A stretch of DNA of 5,723 bases, taken from assembly GCA_018224415.1 (NCBI GenBank), contig JAGTUZ010000025.1, forward strand, positions 1-5,723, in the 5' to 3' direction. Within the stretch, counting starts at the first letter, position 1. Each line of letters opens with the position of its first letter. The notes beneath the pieces are model-generated. The model saw only the letters and a program-made list of their open reading frames with translations, did not search any database and was not told the origin of the DNA. A program made the position numbers and the translations under genes. Source of the stretch: Bacteroidota bacterium. GTDB lineage: Bacteria; Bacteroidota; Ignavibacteria; SZUA-365. Positions 1 to 5,145 of this stretch are shown here, in pieces.

Positions 1-329
1 GCGCGCACGGCGGCGATGACCTTGAACAGTCCCTTCGGATGAATGATGCGTTCGACAACCCGCCGCCGTTCCGCCAGCGGGAGTTTGCTGAAACGACCGA
101 AACGGAACGACAGCAGCAGTGGCATATACCACGAATCGATGGCGTCGATCGCGAGGCGGATCTGTTCGAGCGCGGGAGACTGGACGCGGGAGAGATACGT
201 GTCCACCTGCCGCGCGGCGATACGCGGATCAACCGCCACGTCGCCTCCGGTGTCGATCATCGTTTCGATGATCGCAACGAGGCCTTCGAAGTCCTCCTCG
301 TCGAAAAACCGGGGAATGTATTCGCTCAT
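1..329 (-). CDS. Partial protein, possible N-terminal helical region of a GMC-type oxidoreductase or gluconate dehydrogenase subunit 3-like protein
   Basis: The reading frame starts at ATG 329 and runs off the left edge, leaving 109 full codons of its N-terminus. The start is chosen because AAAGGA lies 8 nt upstream; the ATG at 334 is in another frame and stops after two codons. The visible protein is helical and soluble with no signal peptide: an acidic start (EYIPRFFDEEDFEGL), then IIETMIDTGGD (20-30), VDTYLSRVQSPALEQIRLAI (42-61) and FGRFSKLPLAERRRVVERII (77-96). A short helical stretch ending in 'F-S-x-L-P-x-x-E-R' is, from memory of the families, typical of the region before the FAD-binding domain in some GMC oxidoreductases, and of gluconate 2-dehydrogenase subunit 3. 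No dinucleotide-binding GxGxxG motif is in view, so the assignment is tentative. It lies 130 bp downstream of the flavin oxidase on the same strand, which fits a shared redox role. Confidence 0.7.
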   Translation of the reverse strand, partial: MSEYIPRFFDEEDFEGLVAIIETMIDTGGDVAVDPRIAARQVDTYLSRVQSPALEQIRLAIDAIDSWYMPLLLSFRFGRFSKLPLAERRRVVERIIHPKGLFKVIAAVR

Positions 330-384
330 GCCATGTATCCTTTCGCCGGGAAATTCCTGCCGCGGCCGAGACGCCCCGGTTGGT

Positions 385-413
385 AATAAAAAGAACTCTA
401 TAACCGATGTCAG
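385..413 (-). promoter_or_regulatory. Possible weak promoter for the left-edge partial gene
   Basis: On the minus strand, CTGACA (413-408, five of six matches to TTGACA) is followed after 17 nt by TTTATT (390-385, four of six matches to TATAAT). This would start transcription near 378, about 50 nt before the ATG at 329. The -10 match is poor, and the gene could instead be read through from the oxidase gene. A U-rich run here (392-388) follows only a short, weak potential stem, so I do not call a terminator. Confidence 0.25.
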
Positions 414-416
414 AGA

Positions 417-434
417 CCATATCCGATGATATGG
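417..434. promoter_or_regulatory. Perfect 7-bp dyad upstream of the left-edge gene
   Basis: CCATATC and GATATGG form perfect inverted 7-bp arms around a 4-base centre. The dyad lies between the oxidase stop codon and the next gene, just upstream of the weak -35 box at 413-408, where an activator could bind. It is not followed directly by a T-run on either strand, so it does not look like an intrinsic terminator. Function is inferred from position and symmetry only. Confidence 0.4.
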
Positions 435-459
435 AAAATCAGGGAGCGAGATGGCACGG

Positions 460-1917
460 TCAGAGACCGACACGACGTGTGAACGGACCGGTGAAGGTCC
501 GGCGTGCATTCATCCTGACATGCACCGCCTGCCAGCGCGGAAGACTGTCGGGGTACATTGCACGCAGCCGTTCTGGCGTGATATGATTGACCTGTCCCCA
601 ATGCGGCCGCACGTCATGCGCGTGGAGCGCCTGTTCGACATCCTTGAGAATGGACTCGGTCGGCTTGACGTCGCGCAGTCCGATCACTTCGAGCATGCAG
701 GTGTCACGTCCGTGCATCGGCGAAAGCAGCGCCCGCGTGCCCTTGACGAATCGCACCGCCACGGGCACCGTCAGGTACTGCTTGCGTTCGCGCGCCACGC
801 GTTCCGCCGTTTCCATCAGGCTGTCGACCGCAGCGATCCATGTATCCCCGTCCACCGGTACGGCATACTCCGCCGACAGCACGCGGATGTCGTTCGCGTC
901 GCCGATGTGAAATACCTTGAAACTCTGATCGGTGAAATCGTCGTCCACCAGCGCCTCGATCGCGCTGTCGAGCGTATTTTTGATCTTCGAAGGCCAGATG
1001 GTGGAAAGCAGCCGTACCCACCAGGCGGAGACATCGAGAACGGCTTTGTACTTGATGTAGATGCTGCGTTCGCGATCGCCCGGGACATCGGTTTCCACGC
1101 GCCGCGTGATCAAGCAGCGATTGTCGCCGTCTACGCGGTACGGATTGAGCAGCAATTCGAAATGCTCCCGTGTCAGACGGATTCGTTCTCCGGAAAGGAT
1201 TTTTTTCGCCTCTCTCCAGGTCGTCAGTTCGCGCGTTTCCTTGAGCAGGAATTTGTCCCGCACTTCGAGCACCACCGAGTAGATGATGCCGAGGCAGCCC
1301 ATGCCGACCATGGCTGCATGAAACCAGTCATCATCCTGCACCAGTTCGTGTGTTTCGCGATTGGGAAACGCAGCGGCGAAGGCGTCGGGATCGGTGATGC
1401 TTTGTCCGGACTTCACCGAGGGTTCGATGCGCCAGACCTTGCCGCCACTCGCGACGATTTCCATGGACCGGATGAAATCACAGAGCGGCAGGAAATCGAT
1501 GCCCGACCCGTGAGTGGAGGTGGAAGTCACGCCACAGATGGTCTGCCCGTCGTATCCCCCGAGGTTGATCAGCGCAAGCCCGCGCAGATGCAGCGCCGCG
1601 TTGAGCGCGCGGATCGTGATGCCGGATTCCACCTGCACGAGATGGCGTTTGGGCACGGGCAGAACCGCGCGCAGCTGGTAGGCGTCGATGTCGAGGATGC
1701 GCGTCAGTCCCTGCGGATACACCAGACAGCCCTCGGTCCAGGCGACATCCGACCACGAATGTCCCGACCCCACGGCGCGGACGGGCAATCCCTTCCGCTC
1801 CGCCTCCCGCACGATCTCGACGACATCGTCGCGGGTGTCAGGCCAGAAACTCAGTTCCGGTGTGACCGTCTGGTTTCCGGCCCAGTTCTTCCAGGTGGAA
1901 CGCGTCTCCTTGCGCAT
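460..1917 (-). CDS. VAO-type covalent FAD-linked oxidase with D-arabinono-1,4-lactone oxidase (ALO)-like C-terminus
   Basis: This is a 485-residue flavoprotein. In this family (alditol, gulonolactone and arabinonolactone oxidases) FAD oxidises a sugar-type alcohol or lactone, with oxygen or another acceptor taking the electrons. The FAD-binding half shows VRAVGSGHSWSD (46-57); His53 of GHS is the expected covalent FAD attachment site. It also shows GGYDGQTICGVTSTSTHGSG (120-139) and GMGCLGIIYSVVLEV (205-219). The C-terminal half is ALO-like: SAEYAVP (348-354), LLSPMHGRDT (397-406), HWGQVNHITPERL (439-451) and a terminal FTGPFTRRVGL. No signal peptide or membrane segment is seen, so it is probably cytoplasmic. 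Start at 1917 is preferred because AAAGG lies 8 nt upstream; the longer frame to 1989 would begin upstream of the predicted transcription start. Two usual substrate-site residues appear changed: Ala387 where the family normally has Glu of E-x-R, and Gln442 where HWxK is expected. The true substrate is therefore uncertain. The next gene on the same strand may be another oxidoreductase component. Confidence 0.93.
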   Translation of the reverse strand: MRKETRSTWKNWAGNQTVTPELSFWPDTRDDVVEIVREAERKGLPVRAVGSGHSWSDVAWTEGCLVYPQGLTRILDIDAYQLRAVLPVPKRHLVQVESGITIRALNAALHLRGLALINLGGYDGQTICGVTSTSTHGSGIDFLPLCDFIRSMEIVASGGKVWRIEPSVKSGQSITDPDAFAAAFPNRETHELVQDDDWFHAAMVGMGCLGIIYSVVLEVRDKFLLKETRELTTWREAKKILSGERIRLTREHFELLLNPYRVDGDNRCLITRRVETDVPGDRERSIYIKYKAVLDVSAWWVRLLSTIWPSKIKNTLDSAIEALVDDDFTDQSFKVFHIGDANDIRVLSAEYAVPVDGDTWIAAVDSLMETAERVARERKQYLTVPVAVRFVKGTRALLSPMHGRDTCMLEVIGLRDVKPTESILKDVEQALHAHDVRPHWGQVNHITPERLRAMYPDSLPRWQAVHVRMNARRTFTGPFTRRVGL

Positions 1918-1925
1918 GGGCGCAA

Positions 1926-1930
1926 CCTTT
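1926..1930 (-). promoter_or_regulatory. Ribosome binding site of the flavin oxidase
   Basis: AAAGG reads on the minus strand 8 nt before the ATG at 1917. No comparable purine-rich site precedes the in-frame ATGs at 1935 or 1989. It therefore decides the start in favour of MRKETRSTWKNW. Confidence 0.6.
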
Positions 1931-1956
1931 CGCATTGCGATGAATCGGGGGGACAC

Positions 1957-1979
1957 TATCAGGGAACGACGCCCTGATA
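1957..1979. promoter_or_regulatory. Operator-like perfect dyad over the oxidase promoter
   Basis: TATCAGGG (1957-1964) and CCCTGATA (1972-1979) are perfect inverted 8-bp arms with a 7-base centre. The right arm overlaps the -10 box (1982-1977), and the expected transcription start (near 1970) falls within the centre. Only half of the dyad would then be transcribed, which favours a protein-binding site, probably for a repressor, over an RNA hairpin. No regulator gene is visible in the window. Confidence 0.6.
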
Positions 1980-2005
1980 ATAACCACAAAAGCGGCGAAT
2001 GTCAA
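1977..2005 (-). promoter_or_regulatory. Sigma-70-type promoter of the flavin oxidase
   Basis: On the minus strand a perfect TTGACA (2005-2000) is followed after exactly 17 nt by TATTAT (1982-1977, five of six matches to TATAAT). Transcription would begin near 1970, giving a leader of about 50 nt before the ATG at 1917. This is the best promoter match in the window. Confidence 0.75.
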
Positions 2006-2206
2006 TACTGTACGGATATATTACAACGCGGAGATATGCGGAGGATGAACGAAACCAGTCAAGGGCTGTCCCATGACCGGCACCCGGTTTCGTGTGCGTG
2101 CTTGCCGAACGTGGCGAAGGCGAAGTCATGAACCTCCAGGATCCCTCGATCGGCAAGCAGGTGGGGATCGATCGATGAGTGGAATCGCGTTCTACGATGG
2201 TTCGCA
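2006..2206. other. Gene-free part of the divergent intergenic region
   Basis: This stretch separates the oxidase promoter from the toxin-antitoxin promoter, and I support no gene in it. It holds a 10-bp inverted repeat, the short palindrome ATCGATCGAT (2167-2176) and a start-less open stretch on the minus strand (2220-2059) that may be a coding relic. On the plus strand a 31-codon frame from ATG 2036 to the TGA at 2129-2131 follows a weak GGAG, but it resembles nothing I recognise. Confidence 0.5.
2099..2159. repeat. Perfect 10-bp inverted repeat with 41-bp spacer
   Basis: TGCTTGCCGA (2099-2108) and TCGGCAAGCA (2150-2159) are exact reverse complements in the non-coding region between the oxidase and the toxin-antitoxin pair. 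No transposase, target duplication or T-run accompanies them. They could be a hairpin, a regulatory pair or the remnant of a small element; nothing in the sequence decides this. Confidence 0.5.
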
Positions 2207-2238
2207 TTTGCTTTGAGTCTTCACGGCCCCTATATTGG
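2207..2238 (+). promoter_or_regulatory. Promoter of the toxin-antitoxin pair
   Basis: Two readings coincide. A sigma-70 reading gives TTGCTT (2208-2213), 17 nt, then TATATT (2231-2236). A Bacteroidota-type reading gives TTTG (2207-2210), 20 nt, then TATATTGG (2231-2238), one mismatch from TAnnTTTG. Both put the start near 2243-2245, about 40 nt before the antitoxin ATG. The downstream element overlaps the first operator half-site. Confidence 0.5.
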
Positions 2239-2275
2239 TCCGTAAAGTAGGGTCCAATATCGAAGTCCAATATTG
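2232..2275. promoter_or_regulatory. Three-copy operator of the toxin-antitoxin module
   Basis: GTCCAATAT occurs at 2252-2260 and again at 2265-2273, 13 bp apart. An inverted copy, ATATTGGTC (one mismatch), lies at 2232-2240. The 7-bp arms ATATTGG/CCAATAT are perfect, and CAATATTG (2268-2275) is itself a palindrome. The cluster covers the -10 box, the start point and the leader up to the ribosome site (GAGG, 2275-2278). This fits the usual autorepression by an RHH antitoxin or the antitoxin-toxin complex. Confidence 0.65.
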
Positions 2276-2283
2276 AGGATGTC

Positions 2284-2517
2284 ATGATTCAGGCAAAATT
2301 CAGCATCGATGAAGCACATCTCATGGTGCTTGAGGAATGTCAGAAGTATGGATTCAAGGATAAAAGCGCCCTTGTCCGCGCGGCGATCGATCTGCTGACA
2401 GCGCAGCTCGAACGGCAGCGCCTGCAGGAATCCGCGGCACTGTACGCGGAAGTCTACGAGCAGGATGATGAGAGCAGGGAGTGGATGGAAGCCGACGTAA
2501 CCGAGTGGCCGAAATGA
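2284..2517 (+). CDS. Ribbon-helix-helix (CopG/MazE-like) antitoxin
   Basis: This 77-residue protein should bind DNA as a ribbon-helix-helix dimer and neutralise the toxin encoded next to it. The N-terminal strand is QAKFSI (3-8), helix 1 spans about 9-22 and helix 2 about 26-42 (KDKSALVRAAIDLLTAQ). The S-A-L-V-R-A-A-I pattern is typical of RHH antitoxins. The charged tail (LYAEVYEQDDESREWMEADV, 53-72, then TEWPK) has Trp67 and Trp75 and is the likely toxin-binding segment. ATG 2284 is preceded by GAGG at 5 nt. The stop overlaps the toxin start by 4 bp (ATGA), so the two are translationally coupled. The operator cluster just upstream is its likely binding site. The exact antitoxin family name is uncertain; the role is well supported by the partner gene. 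Confidence 0.88.
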   Translation: MIQAKFSIDEAHLMVLEECQKYGFKDKSALVRAAIDLLTAQLERQRLQESAALYAEVYEQDDESREWMEADVTEWPK

Positions 2518-2867
2518 GCGTGCTGAAACGCGGTACCGTCATCGACATCGACCTCGAGCCGGTCAGGGGATCGGAGACGGGGAAAATCCGTCCCTGCGTG
2601 ATCGTCACCAACGATACATACAACGAGCGCTTGCCAGTTGTGCAGGTCGTACCGATCACGGGGTGGACCGAAAGAAAATCCGCCATTGTCACGAACGTGG
2701 TCATCGATCCGACGGAGGAAAACGGCCTGGATAAACGATCGGTGGCGGATTGCCTGCAAACGCGTCCCATCGATCATCGTCTGCGATTGGTTCGAGTACG
2801 AGGTACGTTGGAGGCGGAAACCCTGGCGGAAATCGACCGGGCCCTCACGCGAGTGTTTGCTCTCTAG
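2514..2867 (+). CDS. MazF/PemK-family endoribonuclease toxin
   Basis: This 117-residue protein matches the usual size of MazF-type toxins, which cleave single-stranded RNA at short specific sequences and arrest translation. The core reads KRGTVIDIDLEPVRGSETG (5-23) then KIRPCVIVTND (24-34). Arg26 of the R-P motif and Thr49 of VVPIT (45-49) fall where the family's catalytic Arg and Thr lie. The helix-loop SVADCLQTRPID (76-87) is also characteristic. All key positions are intact, so it looks active. The start at 2514 overlaps the antitoxin stop and gives the standard N-terminus MSVLKRG; an upstream GTG at 2481 would add an 11-residue extension atypical of the family. The cleavage sequence cannot be read from the protein. 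It ends 5 bp from the convergent secreted-protein gene, with no terminator visible between them. Confidence 0.93.
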   Translation: MSVLKRGTVIDIDLEPVRGSETGKIRPCVIVTNDTYNERLPVVQVVPITGWTERKSAIVTNVVIDPTEENGLDKRSVADCLQTRPIDHRLRLVRVRGTLEAETLAEIDRALTRVFAL

Positions 2868-2872
2868 CGCTC

Positions 2873-4984
2873 CTACCGCAGTACCGCCATCTTTCTCGTT
2901 ATCAGATTCCCATCAGCGATCAGGCTGTAAAAGTACACGCCGGAAGGTAATCCGCCGGCATCGAACTGCACGTGATGGGTACCTGCTTCCTCAATGCTGC
3001 CGTCAAGCAATCGCTGCACCTCACGCCCGAATGGATCGGTCACGACGAGGCTGACACGTTGAGGCATCCTGAGCGTGTACTGAATAGTTGTTGATGGATT
3101 GAAGGGGTTGGGGTAGTTCTGCTCAAGAATGAAGCTGGATCGACTGGGTGGTTGATGTTCCACCCACGACACGCCGCTGGTTGTCGTACGGAGGATAGTT
3201 CCGTTCGAGCCAACTGCCAGAAAGACAGACTCCCCGTTGTATCCAACACCATTGAGTGTTTGGTTCGTCCATGCGATATCATCCTTCCAAGTACTCCCTC
3301 CGTCCGTTGTGGAAATGATCATCCCTGAACCACCAACGACGACACCCTGATGCTGATCCGCGAACCGAATGGATGTGAGTCCCCAGCTTCCTGACAGAGC
3401 GGTGGATCGTACAAGCGTCCAACTCTCACCACCGTCGGTGGTTCGATAGACCAAACCTGATCCAGACGCGAATGCACGCAGGGGGTCAATGTAACAGACG
3501 CTTTGAAGGTTGCCTGCCCCCTCGATCTGTTGCACCTTCCAGCGTGCGCCCCCATCATCGGTTCGAATGATTGTGCCGCCGCCAGCGGCCATCCCTGTTC
3601 GCTCATCGACAAAGTCGATTGCCTGCAGGTACGCCTGGGTCCCGGAGGTCTGTTTCGTCCACTGCACCCCACCATTAGTGGTGTGTAAAACCGTCCCGTC
3701 AACCCCGACCACATACGCTGTTCCTTCATCGATACAGAAGGCGGCCATCATGGACGCAGAGGTACCACTGGATTGCTCCTGCCATGTCATTCCGCCATCG
3801 GTTGTCCGTATGATGCATCCGCGATCACCGACCGCAACGGCGAGGATGGAATCCAGGCAATGAACCCCGTTCAACGTGCGACGAATACCGATTGCATGTG
3901 ATTTCCAGTGATCACCGGCATCGGTGGTCCGCAGTGCCCATCCCCCCCCGCCGACCGCAATGGCATGCGTCTTGCTTCCGAATGAAATGCTCGACAATCG
4001 ATCAATTCTTCCATACGAAAGGTCTTCCCATTCTTTCCCTCCATCGGTCGTGCGGAGGATGGAAGAAAATCCGGGATTGGACCCGATAATCAGGCCAAGA
4101 CGAGCGCCTGCGAATGAAATCGCGTGAAGCGAATTGGGACCGGCTTCGGAGGTAATAGTCGTACATATCCAGTCCATCCCGTCATTGTCGCTCCGGAGGA
4201 TACAGCCTTCACTTCCGGCGCAGATGACCGTTCCGTCGCCATGATAGATAATATCCAACAGGATGCTGCCGAAATCCCCGTCCACCTCCGTCCAGGACAT
4301 CCCTCCATCCGTTGTTCGCAAAATGGTCTCTCCAACAGCGATCCCCCGATACGGATCTGCGAACGCGACGCTTCGCAGCTGACGGTTCGCCTCGCCCCTC
4401 TGTCGCTGCCAGGTCTGCCCCGCATCGCTTGTATGCAGGATGATGCCGCTGTCTCCCACAGCGAACCCATTGTGAGGATCGGTGAAACAGACCTGAAAAA
4501 GATCATTGGTCGTCCCACTGGATTGCAGCAGCCACGTCTTCCCGTGATCCTCGGTGCGCATGATTGTCCCCTCCCTGCCGACCGCGGTATATGTAACCGA
4601 GTCGAGGGCGCAGATCGCCAGCAGATCACTCGTCGTGCGCTGCGAACGTACCCACGACCATCCTCCGTCCGTCGTTCGCGAGATTCCGCCCCAATCGCCG
4701 ACTGCGATTCCCCGGTCGGGAGTTGAGAATGCAACCGCGTTGAGCGCCAGCGTTGTTTCACTCGGTCGCCGAGTCCAATGAGCTCCCGCATCCGTCGTCC
4801 GGAGGATGCTCCCGTAGCTGCCGACAGCCACCGCGTTCAGGGTATCGAGACAGCAGACGTCAATGAGATTATTCCCCTGTGGCAAGGGATGGACCCACTC
4901 CCACGTGTTCTGGGCAAAGCAACCGACATGCAGGAAAACACCAACCACGGCGAAAAGCACAACGGTCGACCCGAGCTTCTTCAT
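2873..4984 (-). CDS. Secreted Asp-box/YCF48-like beta-propeller protein with T9SS sorting domain
   Basis: This 703-residue exported protein has a Sec signal peptide (MKKLGSTVVLFAVVG..., residues 1-24) with likely cleavage at CFA|QNT; Cys22 lacks a good lipobox (HVGC). Residues 28-610 hold fourteen repeats of about 41 residues, each ending in an Asp-box of the type R-T-T-D-G-G-x-x-W. The boxes begin at 62, 103, 143, 184, 223, 264, 311, 352, 393, 434, 474, 514, 558 and 599. YCF48/BNR-type repeats form propeller blades, so fourteen suggests two seven-bladed propellers. Residues 617-703 form the T9SS type A sorting domain: NYPNPFNPSTT at 623-633 and GVYFYSLIADGNLITRKM near the end. The protein should therefore cross the outer membrane and be released or anchored at the surface. 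Start at 4984 is chosen for its GGAGGT site and signal peptide; the 12-residue extension to 5020 lacks both. No catalytic domain is seen, so a binding or structural role is likely, but the ligand is unknown. Confidence 0.92.
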   Translation of the reverse strand: MKKLGSTVVLFAVVGVFLHVGCFAQNTWEWVHPLPQGNNLIDVCCLDTLNAVAVGSYGSILRTTDAGAHWTRRPSETTLALNAVAFSTPDRGIAVGDWGGISRTTDGGWSWVRSQRTTSDLLAICALDSVTYTAVGREGTIMRTEDHGKTWLLQSSGTTNDLFQVCFTDPHNGFAVGDSGIILHTSDAGQTWQRQRGEANRQLRSVAFADPYRGIAVGETILRTTDGGMSWTEVDGDFGSILLDIIYHGDGTVICAGSEGCILRSDNDGMDWICTTITSEAGPNSLHAISFAGARLGLIIGSNPGFSSILRTTDGGKEWEDLSYGRIDRLSSISFGSKTHAIAVGGGGWALRTTDAGDHWKSHAIGIRRTLNGVHCLDSILAVAVGDRGCIIRTTDGGMTWQEQSSGTSASMMAAFCIDEGTAYVVGVDGTVLHTTNGGVQWTKQTSGTQAYLQAIDFVDERTGMAAGGGTIIRTDDGGARWKVQQIEGAGNLQSVCYIDPLRAFASGSGLVYRTTDGGESWTLVRSTALSGSWGLTSIRFADQHQGVVVGGSGMIISTTDGGSTWKDDIAWTNQTLNGVGYNGESVFLAVGSNGTILRTTTSGVSWVEHQPPSRSSFILEQNYPNPFNPSTTIQYTLRMPQRVSLVVTDPFGREVQRLLDGSIEEAGTHHVQFDAGGLPSGVYFYSLIADGNLITRKMAVLR
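2876..3136 (-). other. T9SS type A C-terminal sorting domain (within the secreted protein)
   Basis: Residues 617-703 of the secreted protein begin with SFILEQNYPNPFNPSTTIQY and continue as a small beta-sandwich: VSLVVTDPFGREVQRLL, then GTHHVQFDAGGLPSGVYFYS, then RKMAVLR. This order (YPNPFNP, a V-x-D-x-x-G-R-x-V strand, L-x-x-G-x-Y, K-M at the end) is the known pattern of cargo tails recognised by the type IX secretion machinery. Confidence 0.93.
3155..4903 (-). repeat. Fourteen tandem coding repeats of about 123 bp
   Basis: The repeats encode the propeller blades, and the DNA is visibly periodic. The plus strand shows recurring variants of CC-[AG]-TC-[CG]-GT-[TGC]-GT-[TC]-CG, the reverse complement of the R-T-T-D-G-G codons, for example near 3789, 3919, 4307, 4665 and 4789. 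Box-to-box spacing is 39-41 residues except 47 (box 6 to 7) and 44 (box 12 to 13). Identity between units is moderate, so the duplications are old. Confidence 0.85.
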
Positions 4985-4987
4985 GAT

Positions 4988-4993
4988 ACCTCC
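4988..4993 (-). promoter_or_regulatory. Ribosome binding site of the secreted protein
   Basis: GGAGGT reads on the minus strand 3 nt before the ATG at 4984, a near-perfect Shine-Dalgarno at slightly short spacing. It sets the start at MKKLG, which puts the signal peptide at the true N-terminus. No convincing promoter is seen in the 161-bp gap (4985-5145), so co-transcription with the upstream gene is possible. Confidence 0.7.
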
Positions 4994-5145
4994 ACATTGA
5001 TGGACTGGTAGTGGAGACACATGGACGGGAAGATGGTTACCAAACGCATTACATAGACGGGCCTTGTCCGCGTGGGGATCGATATTCTGGGATTGCAGCC
5101 CGAGCCGAACCCTGCTTGCTCAACACCTTGAATCGGTCCCTCGGT

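Noticed and set aside
39..429. Two overlapping plus-strand frames of 115 and 128 codons over the left-edge gene.
   Set aside because: They have low-complexity, Arg/Ser-rich translations and no ribosome site, and they lie opposite a better-supported frame with a Shine-Dalgarno sequence.
409..468. A direct repeat of GTCAGAGACC at 409-418 and 459-468.
   Set aside because: It is only two copies, one spanning the oxidase stop codon, with no associated element; it may be chance.
451..1977. A 508-codon open frame on the plus strand lying antisense to nearly all of the flavin oxidase.
   Set aside because: Its codons are in exact register with the oxidase codons, so it is closed only where the oxidase uses TTA, CTA or TCA, which are rare in GC-rich genes. 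The product is His/Arg/Asp-rich with no recognisable domain, while the minus strand encodes a clear flavoprotein.
2165..2177. The ATCGATCGAT palindrome in the intergenic region.
   Set aside because: It is short and made of tandem GATC units; with no second site or adjacent signal it does not support a function.
1959..2285. A 108-codon minus-strand frame across the intergenic region.
   Set aside because: It would read through the promoters and operators of both flanking transcription units, has no ribosome site and resembles no known protein.
2481..2513. An upstream GTG start for the toxin adding 11 residues.
   Set aside because: The ATG at 2514 forms the standard 4-bp overlap with the antitoxin stop and gives the usual MazF N-terminus.
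4124..4726. A 200-codon plus-strand frame within the propeller gene.
   Set aside because: It is antisense to the regular Asp-box repeats, and its openness follows from the codon use of the repeats.
4910..4984. A lipoprotein signal (Cys22) in the secreted protein.
   Set aside because: The residues before the cysteine (HVGC) lack the Leu-type residue at -3, while cleavage after CFA before Gln is typical for signal peptidase I substrates of this type of bacterium.
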